Origin: Montanilutibacter psychrotolerans
GTDB taxonomy: Bacteria > Pseudomonadota > Gammaproteobacteria > Xanthomonadales > Xanthomonadaceae
Assembly (NCBI RefSeq): GCF_003719825.1
Contig: NZ_RIBS01000003.1
Location: forward strand, 248,001 to 312,000
Length of the DNA stretch: 64,000 bases
Reading direction: 5' to 3'
The notes under the pieces are model-generated. The model was not told where the DNA came from, did not search any database, and saw nothing but the letters and a program-made list of their open reading frames with translations. Position 1 is the stretch's first letter; every line of letters starts with the position of its first letter. This document shows, one piece after another, positions 38,634 to 48,839 of this stretch. The translations under genes and the position numbers were made by a program.

Positions 38634-39119
38634 ATGACCGCTGACGCCACCACCGCTTCTTCCTCTCCCCGCCCCGCCCCGCTGATCGGCTGGCGGTTGC
38701 TGGCCCTGTTCTACGACCTGTGGCCGATGGTCGCGTTGTGGATGCTGGCGTCGCTGGTGTTCACCCTGGGCTACCAATGGGCAGGTCACGACGTCCACGA
38801 CAACATCCCGCCATGGAGCCCGCTGCAGCTCGGGTTGTGGCTGGTGTGCTGGCTGATCACGGCCGGTTACGCGCTGGCCAGCTGGCGACGCGGCGGCCAG
38901 ACGCTGGGCATGCGCCCGTGGCGTCTGCGCGTGGTGGCGGCGGATGGCACCCGGCCCACGTGGAAGGCGTTGCTGCTGCGCTACCTGGTCGGCAACCTGA
39001 GCCTGTTGCTGGGCGGCCTGGGTTTCTGGTGGGCATGGATCGACCGCGACCGCCTGACCTGGCACGACCGCCTCAGCGGCACGCGCACGCTGCGCGAGCC
39101 CAAGCGCCCCCGGGGCTGA
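38634..39119 (+). CDS. RDD family membrane protein
   Basis: The 161-residue protein has three to four hydrophobic segments: LALFYDLWPMVALWMLASLV, LGLWLVCWLITAGYALA and NLSLLLGGLGFWWAWID. The RDD pattern is partly changed: the first Arg is in GWRLLALFYD and the last Asp in WHDRLSGTR. RRGGQTLGMRPWRLRVV lies between. The function is unknown; some RDD proteins have been linked to ion transport. It is transcribed divergently from xerD, with a 199-base gap in which I see nothing certain. Confidence 0.8.
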   Translation: MTADATTASSSPRPAPLIGWRLLALFYDLWPMVALWMLASLVFTLGYQWAGHDVHDNIPPWSPLQLGLWLVCWLITAGYALASWRRGGQTLGMRPWRLRVVAADGTRPTWKALLLRYLVGNLSLLLGGLGFWWAWIDRDRLTWHDRLSGTRTLREPKRPRG

Positions 39120-39287
39120 CGGCGCTTTCGCTGGTCTGGCGCGCGGGTCTGGCGCGCCGTCTGATATCGCCGACCCGACACGCCCGGTCGGGCACGCTCG
39201 ACCTCACGCCCCGGCGCTACGCCGCCCTTGCGACCGAACCCGCGTCGCGTGCAACCCGGAACGGGTGCCCGTTGGCCGCCCCGTGCC

Positions 39288-40388
39288 TCAGCCCGAGCGC
39301 CGCTTGAACAGGAAGGCCGAGACGCCAAGCATGATCAGCGTCGGCAGCAGGTAGGCAATGCGGAAGTCGAGCTTGTAGACGCTGGCCGCCTTGACGAACT
39401 GGGTTTGCAGCAGCCAGAACCCGAGCGCAAACACGATGCCGATGAACAGGCGCTTGCCCAGGCCGCCGCTGCGCAGCGTGCCGAACGCGAACGGCACGGC
39501 CGCCAGGCAGAGTGCCAGCACGTTGAACGCGTAGAACCAGCGCCCCCAGTAATGCTCCTGGAACTCGGCGGCATCGAGTCCGTTGCGCAGGCGATAGTCG
39601 ATGGCCTTGCGCAACTCGGTACCGGCCATGAAGCGCGGACGGTCGGTGCCGGCCGACAGCGCGGTGGCGTCGAGCTGCGACTCCCAACGCTCTTCCTTGA
39701 CCTGGCTCTGGCTGACCGAGCGCTCCTCGAAACGGGTGCGGGTCACGTCGCGCAGCAGCCAGCCCCCGGGCCGGTGTTCGGCGGTCTTGGCCACCGCCAG
39801 CGAGGCCAGCCGGCCGTCCTCGGCGAATTCGTACAGGCGCACGTCGCGCAGCTCGAGCCAGCGGTCGTTGCCGTTGATGCGCTCTTCGCCGCCCTGGGTA
39901 TTGAGGATCACGTTGCCCTCGCGCGCCCAGGTGCCCGAGTACTGCGCAACGATCAGGTTGTTGGATTTGGCCGACGCCTTCAGCGCGTCCGCGCGCTGTT
40001 GTCCCCAGGGGCCGGCGGTCTCGCCGCTGATCACCATCATCAGGGTCAACAACGTCAGCGCGCCGGCCACCGCGAGGCTGAGCCGGCGACGCGACAGGCC
40101 CGCCGCACGCAGCGCCGTCAGCTCCGAGCTCGCCGCCAGTTGACCCAGCGCCATCAGCGAACCGATCACCGCCGCATACGGGAACAACAGATAGACGCGT
40201 CGCGGCACGGTGTAGAGCATGTAGGCAATCGACTGCGCGAAGCCGTAGTTGCCCTTGCCGACGTCCTTGAACTCGCCCACCAGGCTGAGCATGAAGTCGA
40301 GCCCGAGCAGCACCGCCCAGGTCAGCAGCACCGTGCCCAGCACGACGCGGCCGACGAACAGGTCATGGATCTTGGGGAAAGGCTTCAT
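39288..40388 (-). CDS. lptG: LPS export ABC transporter permease LptG
   Basis: The 366-residue protein begins MKPFPKIHDLFVGRVVLGTV and has six hydrophobic helices, three on each side of a periplasmic beta-jellyroll (about residues 130-260). The coupling-helix region contains AASSELTALRAAGLSRRRL, shared by YjgP/YjgQ proteins. With LptF and the ATPase LptB it extracts LPS from the inner membrane. It follows lptF by 58 bases. The ATG at 40388 was chosen because the five earlier in-frame residues lie outside the family pattern. Confidence 0.94.
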   Translation of the reverse strand: MKPFPKIHDLFVGRVVLGTVLLTWAVLLGLDFMLSLVGEFKDVGKGNYGFAQSIAYMLYTVPRRVYLLFPYAAVIGSLMALGQLAASSELTALRAAGLSRRRLSLAVAGALTLLTLMMVISGETAGPWGQQRADALKASAKSNNLIVAQYSGTWAREGNVILNTQGGEERINGNDRWLELRDVRLYEFAEDGRLASLAVAKTAEHRPGGWLLRDVTRTRFEERSVSQSQVKEERWESQLDATALSAGTDRPRFMAGTELRKAIDYRLRNGLDAAEFQEHYWGRWFYAFNVLALCLAAVPFAFGTLRSGGLGKRLFIGIVFALGFWLLQTQFVKAASVYKLDFRIAYLLPTLIMLGVSAFLFKRRSG

Positions 40389-40446
40389 CGAATCACCAGG
40401 CAACGCGATCGCAGGCGCTCAGGGAGCGGACAGGCCAAGGCCGACA

Positions 40447-41529
40447 TCAACGCGCCAGCCGGGCGCGACGCATGCGGCCGTCGGCGAAATACAGCCAGGC
40501 ACCCACCGCCAGCAGCGGCAGCACCAGCCACCACAGGCCCATCGCCGGCGACAGCTTGCCGTCCTCGAGCCAGCGCGTGCCCATCAGCATCAGGTTCATG
40601 CCGATCAGGTAGGTCAGGAACCCGGTCAGCACGCGGCCGTAGCGCGCCTGGCGCGGGGTGCTTCGCGCCAGCGGCAACGCCATCAGCGCGAACGCCAGCG
40701 CGAGCAACGGCGGCGCGAAGCGGCTGTGCAGCTGGGCATTGGCCTCGGGGCGCGGATCGCCGAACAAGTCCTGGGTCGGCAGCATCTCCGGCTCGTTGGC
40801 GTCGTACTTCTGCTGGCCGGCGGGCAGCATCACGTCGTTCTTCTTGTAGCGCAGCAGGCGATAGTCCTTGCCGCCGGCCCGAGGCCCCTCGACTTCGAAA
40901 CCCTCGTCCAGGGTCAGGTAGCGCTCGCCGGCGTCGTTGACGTTGAGCGCGCCGCTGGCCGAGGTGGTGACGTCGAGGCGGTCGTCGTTGTGGCGGTACA
41001 CGAACACGCGCTGGAACTGGCTGCCGTCGGCGGACATGCTGCCCACGTAGATCACCCCGCCACCGCCCGGTATCTCGGTGAACGCGCCGGGCTTGAGCCC
41101 GGCCACGATCAGGTTGCGGTTGGCTTCGTTGATCATCTGCTTGGATTGCCGCTCGGCCCACGGGCCCAGCCACAGCGAGCACGCGGCCACCAGGGCCACG
41201 ACCGGCACCACCACCATCAGCACCGGCTTGAGCAGACGGCGCGGGCCGACACCGGCCGCGGCGATGACCGGCATCTCGGAATCGCGGTACAGCCGACCCA
41301 TCGCGAGCATGAGTCCTAGCATCAGCGCCAGCGGCAGGATGATCGGCAGCCACTGCAGCATCACCAGGCCCAGCTGGGCGAGCAGCATGCCCACCGCCAT
41401 CTTGCCGCGTGCGATGTCCTGCAGAACGTCGGCGAAGGCACCGCCCACCATCACGATCAGCAGTACCACCAGCACCGCGAAGGTCGACTGGGCGAATTCG
41501 CCGAACAGGTATCGGTCAAGCTTGGCCAT
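40447..41529 (-). CDS. lptF: LPS export ABC transporter permease LptF
   Basis: The 360-residue protein has the same fold as LptG: MAKLDRYLFGEFAQSTFAVL, three helices, MGRLYRDSEMPVIAAAGVGP at the coupling site, a periplasmic jellyroll (IYVGSMSADGSQFQRVFVYR), then ALAFALMALPLARSTPRQAR and two final helices. LptF and LptG form the transmembrane half of the LptB2FG exporter. The gene is divergent from pepA, the conserved lptF-pepA arrangement of gammaproteobacteria. Confidence 0.95.
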   Translation of the reverse strand: MAKLDRYLFGEFAQSTFAVLVVLLIVMVGGAFADVLQDIARGKMAVGMLLAQLGLVMLQWLPIILPLALMLGLMLAMGRLYRDSEMPVIAAAGVGPRRLLKPVLMVVVPVVALVAACSLWLGPWAERQSKQMINEANRNLIVAGLKPGAFTEIPGGGGVIYVGSMSADGSQFQRVFVYRHNDDRLDVTTSASGALNVNDAGERYLTLDEGFEVEGPRAGGKDYRLLRYKKNDVMLPAGQQKYDANEPEMLPTQDLFGDPRPEANAQLHSRFAPPLLALAFALMALPLARSTPRQARYGRVLTGFLTYLIGMNLMLMGTRWLEDGKLSPAMGLWWLVLPLLAVGAWLYFADGRMRRARLAR

Positions 41530-41800
41530 GCGTTTGGGCGCCGTCTCTGTCGTTGGGCGGGCTTTCGGGATGGCACGCCCGGGCCATGTCCGCGGTGTCG
41601 TGCCAAGGGGTTGGTGCCAGGTGTCCGGAGTGGTGCGGCCGGGTGGATTGTTCGGGAAACCAGGCGCCTTGCTTTAGACTCGGCGGCTCCATCCCGGCCC
41701 GGGGCCTGCGCAAATCGCGCGGTTCCGGGGGCGCCAACCGCCCTGTCCAGCCGCGCGATTGTACGGATAACTCCCCCTCCTGACTCCCGGAATCTGTTCG
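41530..41800. other. lptF/pepA divergent intergenic region
   Basis: The 271 bases between the two divergent genes should hold both promoters. The only clear candidate is TTAGACT at 41674-41680 on the plus strand, with a TAGACT -10 as also seen upstream of the metalloprotease gene, 120 bases before pepA. No gene, repeat or strong hairpin was recognised. Confidence 0.4.
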
Positions 41801-43285
41801 ATGGCCCTCGAATTCGACCTGAACCGCGACGCGCCTGCCGCCGCAAACTTCGACTGCGTCGTGGTCGGTGCGTTCACCGACAACACCCTCAGCCCCTCGG
41901 GTGACGCACTCGACCAGGTCAGCGGCGGCCGCATCCGGGCCCTGCTCGAACGCGGCGACGTCGCTGGCAAGACCGGCCGCACCGCCCTGCTGCTCGACCT
42001 GCCCGGCATCGCCGCACCCCGCGTGCTGGTGGTGGGCCTGGGCGAGCCGGGCAAGTTTGGCGTGCCGCAGTACCTCAAGGCCATCGGCGACGCCGCGCGC
42101 GCGCTGAAGACCGGCCCGATCGGCAAGGCGCTGCTTACGCTTTCCGAAGTGCCGGTGACCGGCCGCGACCAGGCCTGGGCGATCCGCCAGGCGGTGATCG
42201 CCGCCGACCACGCCTGCTACCGCTACGTCGCCACCCTGGGCGAAGCCAGCCGCAAGAAGCTCGAACCGGGCCTGACGTCGCTGGCAATCCAGGGCGATGA
42301 CGCCACCGCGCTGTCGCAGGGCAAGGCGATTGCCGCCGGCGTGCAGTTCGCACGCGAGCTGGGCAACCTGCCGCCGAACGTCTGCAACCCGGCCTACCTG
42401 GCCGAGCAGGCGCAGACCTTCGCCAAGCGTTTCGACACCACCAGCTGCGAAGTGCTCGACGTGGCGGCGATGACCGAGCTGGGCATGGGCTCGCTGCTCG
42501 CGGTGGGTCGCGGCTCGGCCAACCCGCCCAAGCTCATCGCGTTGAAATACAGCGGCGGTGGCGACAGCAAGCCGTACGTGCTGGTCGGCAAGGGCATCAC
42601 CTTCGACACCGGCGGCATCAACCTCAAGACCGCCGGCGGCATCGAGGAGATGAAGTACGACATGTGCGGCGCCGCGACCGTCATGGGCACGTTCGTTTCC
42701 GCGGTCGGCATGCAGTTGCCGATCAACCTGGTGGTGATCGTGCCGGCGGTGGAAAACATGCCCGACGCCGACGCCTACCGCCCGTCCGACGTGCTGACCA
42801 GCATGTCCGGCAAGACCATCGAGGTGGGCAATACCGACGCCGAGGGTCGCCTGATCCTGTGCGACGCGCTCACCTACGCCCAGAAGTACGAGCCGCAGGC
42901 GCTGGTCGACGTGGCCACGCTGACCGGCGCGTGCATGGTGGCGCTTGGCAAGTACGCCTCGGGCCTGATGAGCAAGCACGACGACCTGGCGGGCGAGCTG
43001 ATCGAGGCCGGCGAGGAAGTGTTCGACCGCGCCTGGCGCCTGCCGCTGTGGGACGAGTACCAGGGCATGCTCGATTCGAGCTTCGCCGACGTCTACAACA
43101 TCGGCGGCCGCTGGGCGGGCGCGATCACCGCCGGCTGCTTCCTGTCGCGCTTCACCGAAGGCCAGCGCTGGGCCCACCTGGACATCGCCGGCAGCGCCAG
43201 CGACGAAGGCAAGCGCGGCATGGCGACCGGTCGCCCGGTCGGCCTGCTGAGCCAGTGGCTGCTCGATCGCAACGTCCACGCGTGA
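41801..43285 (+). CDS. pepA: Leucyl aminopeptidase PepA
   Basis: The 494-residue M17 metallopeptidase has an N-terminal macro-like domain and a C-terminal catalytic domain. [18 protein letters not shown] carries the first metal and catalytic lysine region, [13 protein letters not shown] follows, and the family signature [14 protein letters not shown] begins near residue 343. PepA removes N-terminal residues from peptides and, in E. coli, also serves as a DNA-binding accessory factor in Xer recombination at plasmid sites. xerD is 3.4 kb away, but that is not special evidence of such a role. holC follows after 126 bases, a common proteobacterial order. Confidence 0.96.
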   Translation: MALEFDLNRDAPAAANFDCVVVGAFTDNTLSPSGDALDQVSGGRIRALLERGDVAGKTGRTALLLDLPGIAAPRVLVVGLGEPGKFGVPQYLKAIGDAARALKTGPIGKALLTLSEVPVTGRDQAWAIRQAVIAADHACYRYVATLGEASRKKLEPGLTSLAIQGDDATALSQGKAIAAGVQFARELGNLPPNVCNPAYLAEQAQTFAKRFDTTSCEVLDVAAMTELGMGSLLAVGRGSANPPKLIALKYSGGGDSKPYVLVGKGITFDTGGINLKTAGGIEEMKYDMCGAATVMGTFVSAVGMQLPINLVVIVPAVENMPDADAYRPSDVLTSMSGKTIEVGNTDAEGRLILCDALTYAQKYEPQALVDVATLTGACMVALGKYASGLMSKHDDLAGELIEAGEEVFDRAWRLPLWDEYQGMLDSSFADVYNIGGRWAGAITAGCFLSRFTEGQRWAHLDIAGSASDEGKRGMATGRPVGLLSQWLLDRNVHA

Positions 43286-43411
43286 CAACGCGCGCTGCAC
43301 GGGCGTGAGGCCCCAAGTGCCGCTGGCAACGGCGGCACGGCGGCAGGCCTCTCCTGACAGCACGCAGCGCACGCGATCGTTCCCCTCACCCGCAGCAAGC
43401 GACCCGACCGC

Positions 43412-43834
43412 ATGCCACGAGCCGATTTCTACCTGATCACCAAGGAGCGCTTCCGCGAGGAGCCGCTGCTGCTGGTCTGCGAGCTGGCGCGCAAGGCGCA
43501 CGACGCGGGCCTGTGGACGCTGGTTCTGGCGCGCGACACCGCCCAGGCCGAGGCGCTCGATGACCTGCTGTGGGCGTTCGACAGCGATGCCTACATCCCG
43601 CACCAGATTGCCGGCGACGACGAAGACGACGCCGCGCCGGTGCTCATCGCCACGCCCGACAGCGATATCCCGATGCGCCCGCTGGTGATCAACCTGCGCG
43701 ACGACGCGGTGGCCGGGACGTTCGACCGCGTACTCGAAGTGGTACCCGCCGACGACTCCGCGCGCGGACCGCTGCGCGAGCGGTGGAAGCAGTACCAGGC
43801 CCGCGGCCTGGAGTTGAAGAAGTACGACATGTAG
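43412..43834 (+). CDS. holC: DNA polymerase III chi subunit
   Basis: The 140-residue protein begins [20 protein letters not shown] and shows [37 protein letters not shown] and [20 protein letters not shown], all landmarks of HolC. Chi links the clamp loader to SSB and pairs with psi (HolD). The pepA-holC-valS order is conserved in gammaproteobacteria. A candidate holD lies 3.5 kb downstream on the opposite strand. Confidence 0.95.
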   Translation: MPRADFYLITKERFREEPLLLVCELARKAHDAGLWTLVLARDTAQAEALDDLLWAFDSDAYIPHQIAGDDEDDAAPVLIATPDSDIPMRPLVINLRDDAVAGTFDRVLEVVPADDSARGPLRERWKQYQARGLELKKYDM

Positions 43835-43985
43835 CGCACGCCGGACCGGCGACGGCGCGGCGAACCCATCGCCGCACGCCACCGCGAGGGCAACGCAGGC
43901 GCCATGCGCCATCGACAATCCGCGACACGCCCGCCCGCGTCATGCGGACTCCGCAGGCACCAGGAAAAACCTTTCGGCCACACCC

Positions 43986-46775
43986 ATGACCAGCACGCTC
44001 TCTTCCAGCTACGACCCGACCCAGTTCGAATCGCGCCTGTACCAGCAATGGGAAAGCAGCGGCGTGTTCCAGCCGCGCGGACAGGGCGAGCCCTACACGA
44101 TCCTGCTGCCGCCGCCGAACGTGACCGGCACCCTGCACATGGGCCACGCGTTCCAGCACACGCTGCAGGACGCGCTGGTGCGCTATCACCGCATGCGCGG
44201 CTTCGACACGCTGTGGCAGATGGGCACCGACCACGCCGGCATCGCCACCGAGATGGTGGTGTCGCGCAACCTCGCGCTGGAAGGCAAGGGCGAGACGCGC
44301 GATTCGCTGGGCCGCGACGGCTTCATCGACAAGGTCTGGGAGTGGAAGCAGCACTCCGGCAGCACGATCGAACGGCAGATGCGTCGCCTGGGCACGTCGG
44401 GCGACTGGTCGCGCAGCGTGTTCACGATGGACCCGATGGCGGCCGACGCGGTGACCGAGGCGTTCGTGAAGCTGCACGAGCAGGGCCTGATCTACCGTGG
44501 CCAGCGGCTGGTCAATTGGGACCCGGTGCTGAAGACCGCGATCTCCGACCTCGAAGTCGTCAACGAGGAGGAAGACGGCTACCTGTGGTCGATCTCCTAC
44601 CCACTGACCGACGGCAGCGGCTCGCTGGTTGTGGCCACCACGCGCCCGGAAACCATGCTCGGCGACACCGCGGTGATGGTGCACCCCGAGGACGAGCGCT
44701 ACGCGCACTTGCACGGCAAGACCGTCACGCTGCCGCTGACCGGTCGCATCATCCCGATCATCACCGACGACTACGTGGATCGCGAGTTTGGCACCGGCGT
44801 GGTCAAGGTCACGCCCGCGCACGACTTCAACGACTACGCGGTGGGCCAGCGCCACTCGCTGCCGCTGATCAACATCTTCACGCCCGAGGCGAAGGTCGTC
44901 GACAACGACGAGGCCATCCCGTCGCACTACCGGGGCCTGGATCGCTACGACGCGCGCATGGCCGTGCTTGCCGACCTCGATGCCGCCGCGCTGCTGGTCG
45001 AGACCAAGGCGCACAAGCTGCAGGTGCCGCGCGGCGACCGCACCGGCCAGGTGATCGAGCCGTACCTGACCGACCAGTGGTTCGTGAAGATGGACACGCT
45101 CGGCGCGCGCGGCCTGGAGCTGGCCGAGACCGGCAAGGTCAACTTCGTGCCCGGCAACTGGATCAACACCTACCGCCACTGGATGGGCAACATCCAGGAC
45201 TGGTGCATCAGCCGCCAGCTCTGGTGGGGTCACCGCATCCCGGCGTGGTACGACGCCCAGGGCAACATCTACGTCGGGCGTGACGAGGCCGAGGTTCGTG
45301 CGAAGCACGCGCTGCCCGCCGACGCTGCGCTGATCCGCGACAACGACGTGCTCGAGACCTGGTTCTCGTCCGCGCTGTGGCCGTTCTCGACGATGGGCTG
45401 GCCCAACGCGGAACTCATGCAGGCACGCGGTTTCGACAAGTTCGTGCCGTCGAGCGTGCTGGTGACCGGCTTCGACATCATCTTCTTCTGGGTCGCCCGG
45501 ATGATCATGATGACCGACCACTTCACCGGTGAAGTGCCGTTCCACGACGTCTACGTCACTGGCCTGGTCCGCGACAAGGACGGCCAGAAGATGTCCAAGT
45601 CGAAGGGCAACGTGCTCGACCCGCTCGATCTCATCGACGGCATCACCCTCGACGACCTGGTCGCCAAGCGCACGACCGGGCTCATGAACCCGAAAGACGC
45701 GACCAAGATCGAGAAGCACACGCGCAAGGAATTCCCGGACGGCATCCCGGCGTTCGGCGCCGATGCGCTGCGCTTCACGATGGCCGCGCTGGCCGGGCAC
45801 GGTCGCGACATCAAGTTCGATCTCAACCGCGCCGAGGGCTACAAGAACTTCTGCAACAAGCTGTGGAATGCCACCCGCTTCGTGCTGATGAACACCGAAG
45901 GCGCCAGCTTCAACGGCGTGCCGCAGCCGCGGACCGATGCCGAGCGCTGGATCCTCGCGCAGTTGGCCAGGACATCGGCCGAAGCCGCCGGCCACTTCGC
46001 CGCCTACCGCTTCGACCTGCTGTCGCAGACGCTGTACGAGTTCGCCTGGAACCAGTTCTGCGACTGGTTCGTCGAGCTGGCCAAGCCTGCGCTCAACGGC
46101 GACGACGCCGCAGCCGCCGTCAGCACCCGCCACACCCTGCTGTACGTGCTCGAGCGACTGCTGTCGCTGCTGCACCCGCTGATCCCATTCGTGACCGAAG
46201 AGCTGTGGCAGGCGATCGCGCCCAAGCTCGGCATCGTCGACACGACGATCATGCTGCGTCCGTACCCGCAGGCCGCCGACGTGGCCGGCGACCACAGCGC
46301 AGCCGAATCCGACGTCGAGTGGTTGAAGGCGATGGTGTCGGCGCTGCGCAAGGTCCGCAGCGAGCTCAACGTGGCGCCGGCGAAGTTCGTCGGATTGCTG
46401 CTCGCCGACGGCGTCGACGCCGATCGCGCACGCGTGGCGCGCTTTGAATCGCAGCTGCGCTTCCTCAACAAGCTCGATCGCGTCGAGTTCCTCACCGACG
46501 CCAACGACGCGCCGGCGTCGGCGGCCGCGGTGGTCGGCGAGCTGCGCCTGCTGGTGCCGCTGGAAGGCCTGGTGGACCTGGGCGCCGAACGCACGCGCCT
46601 GGACAAGGAGATCAAGCGCGTCGACGGCGAGATCGGCAAGTGCGAAGGCAAGCTGGCCAGCGACACCTTCGTCGCCAATGCCCCGCCGGCGGTGGTCGAA
46701 CAGGAGCGCAAGCGCCTGGTCGACTGGCGCGTGCAGCGCGAGGCGCTGGTCGCGCAGCGCACGAAGCTGGGCTGA
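43986..46775 (+). CDS. valS: Valyl-tRNA synthetase
   Basis: The 929-residue class I synthetase has the HIGH-type motif in [15 protein letters not shown] (HMGH at 51-54) and the KMSKS motif at residues 535-539. Other markers are [16 protein letters not shown], the editing CP1 domain ([35 protein letters not shown]), the anticodon-binding domain and a C-terminal coiled coil ([19 protein letters not shown]). It charges tRNA-Val and edits misacylated threonine. A 1029-residue antisense open frame over it is a shadow. Confidence 0.97.
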   Translation: MTSTLSSSYDPTQFESRLYQQWESSGVFQPRGQGEPYTILLPPPNVTGTLHMGHAFQHTLQDALVRYHRMRGFDTLWQMGTDHAGIATEMVVSRNLALEGKGETRDSLGRDGFIDKVWEWKQHSGSTIERQMRRLGTSGDWSRSVFTMDPMAADAVTEAFVKLHEQGLIYRGQRLVNWDPVLKTAISDLEVVNEEEDGYLWSISYPLTDGSGSLVVATTRPETMLGDTAVMVHPEDERYAHLHGKTVTLPLTGRIIPIITDDYVDREFGTGVVKVTPAHDFNDYAVGQRHSLPLINIFTPEAKVVDNDEAIPSHYRGLDRYDARMAVLADLDAAALLVETKAHKLQVPRGDRTGQVIEPYLTDQWFVKMDTLGARGLELAETGKVNFVPGNWINTYRHWMGNIQDWCISRQLWWGHRIPAWYDAQGNIYVGRDEAEVRAKHALPADAALIRDNDVLETWFSSALWPFSTMGWPNAELMQARGFDKFVPSSVLVTGFDIIFFWVARMIMMTDHFTGEVPFHDVYVTGLVRDKDGQKMSKSKGNVLDPLDLIDGITLDDLVAKRTTGLMNPKDATKIEKHTRKEFPDGIPAFGADALRFTMAALAGHGRDIKFDLNRAEGYKNFCNKLWNATRFVLMNTEGASFNGVPQPRTDAERWILAQLARTSAEAAGHFAAYRFDLLSQTLYEFAWNQFCDWFVELAKPALNGDDAAAAVSTRHTLLYVLERLLSLLHPLIPFVTEELWQAIAPKLGIVDTTIMLRPYPQAADVAGDHSAAESDVEWLKAMVSALRKVRSELNVAPAKFVGLLLADGVDADRARVARFESQLRFLNKLDRVEFLTDANDAPASAAAVVGELRLLVPLEGLVDLGAERTRLDKEIKRVDGEIGKCEGKLASDTFVANAPPAVVEQERKRLVDWRVQREALVAQRTKLG

Positions 46776-46882
46776 CAAGCGCCAGGCGGGTCAACCGGGA
46801 AGGACGCAGGGCCGGCGCGAGCCATCGCGCACCCCGCGCCTTCCTCGCCTGGCGCGCCGCGCGGCCGCATCAAGCGGCTGCA

Positions 46883-47365
46883 TCAATCCGTAAACAGCTC
46901 CATCGCCATGACCAGCGCATCTTCACGCCCGTCCTTGGCCGGGTAGTAGCGCGGGCGACGACCGATCTCGTTGAAGCCTTCGTCGAAATACAGGGCGATG
47001 GCGGACTTGTTGGACGGTCGGACTTCCAGGAACACGCGTTCGGCGCCGCGGCCGCGCGCCACCTGCACCAAGGCGCGCAACAGGCGACGACCGTGCCCCT
47101 GCCCCTGCGACTGCGGGTCGATGCACAGGTTGAGCACGTGCGCCTCGCCCGCGGCGACGCTGAGCAGGCCGTAGCCGATGATCGCCTCGTCGGCCAGCAG
47201 CACCCAGGCCGCATGGTCGGCACGCAGGCAGTCGCGGAAGATGCCCGCCGTCCACGGGAACTCGTAGCCGCGCACCTCGATCGCCAGGACGCGTTCGATG
47301 TCGTCCTCGCGCATCGGCCGCAGCACGGTGCCGGGCCGTGGCGCCTCGATGGCGCGCGCGCTCAT
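46883..47365 (-). CDS. rimI: Ribosomal protein S18-alanine N-acetyltransferase
   Basis: The 160-residue GNAT enzyme shows LRPMREDDIERVLAIEVRGY, FPWTAGIFRDCL, EAHVLNLCIDPQSQGQGHGR (acetyl-CoA loop Q-G-x-G) and FLEVRPSNKSAIALYFDEGF, close to RimI. It acetylates the N terminus of ribosomal protein S18. The ATG at 47365 overlaps the stop of the upstream gene in an ATGA, so translation is coupled. In E. coli and Pseudomonas the gene directly upstream of rimI is holD. Confidence 0.92.
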   Translation of the reverse strand: MSARAIEAPRPGTVLRPMREDDIERVLAIEVRGYEFPWTAGIFRDCLRADHAAWVLLADEAIIGYGLLSVAAGEAHVLNLCIDPQSQGQGHGRRLLRALVQVARGRGAERVFLEVRPSNKSAIALYFDEGFNEIGRRPRYYPAKDGREDALVMAMELFTD

Positions 47366-47883
47366 GCCCAGCGTGGCGGCCGTTGCCGCCGCAGTCGTGG
47401 CCACAGTGCGCGCTTGGCCGCGGCATCGCCGCGCAGCGAGGCGGCGTCGACACCCAGTTCAAGCAGCACCTTCTCCGCCGCGCGCGTGGTCGCCTGACCG
47501 GTCGCGCGCAACAGCGCGCGGTGCAGCCGCGGATCGGCATCGCCGGGCGGCGCGCCGAACTCGGGCACGCGCCGGCCAGTGGGGCGCTCGCCGTCTGCTT
47601 CGAGCGTTGCCGGCGGTCGTCGCGGTGACGGCACGGCGCGGTCAACCACTGACGGCGCGATGCGGTCGGAACCGCGTTGCATTGCCGACCCGCCCGGGGC
47701 GTCGCCCTGCGGGTCGCGATCGGCGCCGGACTCGCGGAGGCGCACGCCCTCGAGAGGCAGCGCCCGCGCTGCCTCGGCGTCGTCGTCATCGGACGCCGCC
47801 GCGTGGGCGCCGGCAAGCACCATTACCGGATGGCCGAGCGCATGCAGCCATTCGCGCTGCTGGGCGCTCCAGGGCGAGCTCAT
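47362..47883 (-). CDS. holD: Probable divergent DNA polymerase III psi subunit
   Basis: This 173-residue protein would normally be called hypothetical. Three features point to HolD. Its N terminus QQREWLHALGHPVMVLAG has the R-x-W/Y-L-x-x-h-G pattern of the chi-binding peptide of psi proteins. Its C terminus (LHRALLRATGQ, then AAKRALWPRLRR) recalls the psi core and its RAALWQQI ending in E. coli. And it sits immediately upstream of rimI with a 4-base overlap, the known holD-rimI synteny. Residues about 28-115 are a Pro/Arg/Asp-rich, probably disordered linker. It overlaps pssA by 4 bases upstream. The motif matches are by eye and short. Confidence 0.6.
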   Translation of the reverse strand: MSSPWSAQQREWLHALGHPVMVLAGAHAAASDDDDAEAARALPLEGVRLRESGADRDPQGDAPGGSAMQRGSDRIAPSVVDRAVPSPRRPPATLEADGERPTGRRVPEFGAPPGDADPRLHRALLRATGQATTRAAEKVLLELGVDAASLRGDAAAKRALWPRLRRQRPPRWA

Positions 47884-48650
47884 GTCGCGTCTTCCGGAGG
47901 CAGGCGCCGCACCCGTCGCCAGGCCCAGTAACCCGGGCCGCACAGCGCGTAACCACCACAGATTGCCAACAGCACGCCCGGCGGCCAGATCGCGACGGCG
48001 ATCAGCGCGGCCAGCACCACCACGATGGCCAGGAACGGCACGCGATCGTGACGCGGACCTGCCCCCTTGAAACTGTAGTAACGGAATCGGCTGACCATCA
48101 ACAGCGCCGCCGCCACGGTCACCGCCAAGGCGGCGTATCGCAGTTGCTCGCCGTTGTAGCCCAGCTCTTCACAGGTCCACACGAAGCTCGCGACCAGTCC
48201 GGCTGCGGCCGGGCTGGCCAGGCCGACGAACCAGCGCTTGTCGACCTGCCCGACCTGCGAGTTGAAGCGCGCCAGGCGCAGCGCCGCGCAGGCCGCGTAC
48301 AGAAACGCCGCGACCCAGCCGATCTTGCCCGGCGTGGCGCCATCGAGCTTCATGCCCGCCAGCGCCCAGTGGTACATCACCAGCGACGGTGCCAGGCCGA
48401 AACTCACCAGATCGGCAAGCGAGTCGTACTGAACGCCGAACTCGCTCTGCGTGTTGGTCAGCCGCGCGACCCGACCATCGAGACCATCCAGGATCGCGGC
48501 GACAAACACGGCGATGCACGCGTCATCGAAGCGCCCCTGGGTGGCGGCGATGATCGCGTAGTAACCGGCAAACAGGCCGCCGGTGGTGAACAGGTTCGGC
48601 AGCAGGTAGATGCCGCGTCCGCGAGGGCGTGGCGTGGGCATGTCATCCAT
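47880..48650 (-). CDS. pssA: CDP-diacylglycerol-serine O-phosphatidyltransferase
   Basis: The 256-residue membrane protein has the CDP-alcohol phosphotransferase signature in DGLDGRVARLT followed by GVQYDSLAD, giving the complete D-G-x2-A-R-x8-G-x3-D-x3-D. YLLPNLFTTGGLFAGYYAII at the N terminus and about seven hydrophobic segments fit the small integral-membrane (type II) PssA. It makes phosphatidylserine, the precursor of phosphatidylethanolamine. The ATG at 48650 begins MDDMPTPRPRG; an in-frame ATG at 48641 is also possible. The last base of its stop overlaps the holD-like start. Confidence 0.93.
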   Translation of the reverse strand: MDDMPTPRPRGRGIYLLPNLFTTGGLFAGYYAIIAATQGRFDDACIAVFVAAILDGLDGRVARLTNTQSEFGVQYDSLADLVSFGLAPSLVMYHWALAGMKLDGATPGKIGWVAAFLYAACAALRLARFNSQVGQVDKRWFVGLASPAAAGLVASFVWTCEELGYNGEQLRYAALAVTVAAALLMVSRFRYYSFKGAGPRHDRVPFLAIVVVLAALIAVAIWPPGVLLAICGGYALCGPGYWAWRRVRRLPPEDAT

Positions 48651-48839
48651 GCTGGAAGTGTAGCGCCGGCCGTCAACGGATGGGTTCGCGACCGATCCAC
48701 CGGCAAAGTCACGTTTCGTGACGTAGGTCCCTCGCGAAGCGGCCCAGTCAGGCGCAATTGGCCGATCCTGCTTGCCTGCACGCTTGCGCGGTGCTGCAAT
48801 CGGCTTCCACGCCTTCCGCACCCCCCATCGGAGACCGCC

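Noticed and set aside
43689-46778. A 1029-residue minus-strand frame opposite valS
   Set aside because: Low-complexity composition and full overlap with a certain gene mark it as a shadow.
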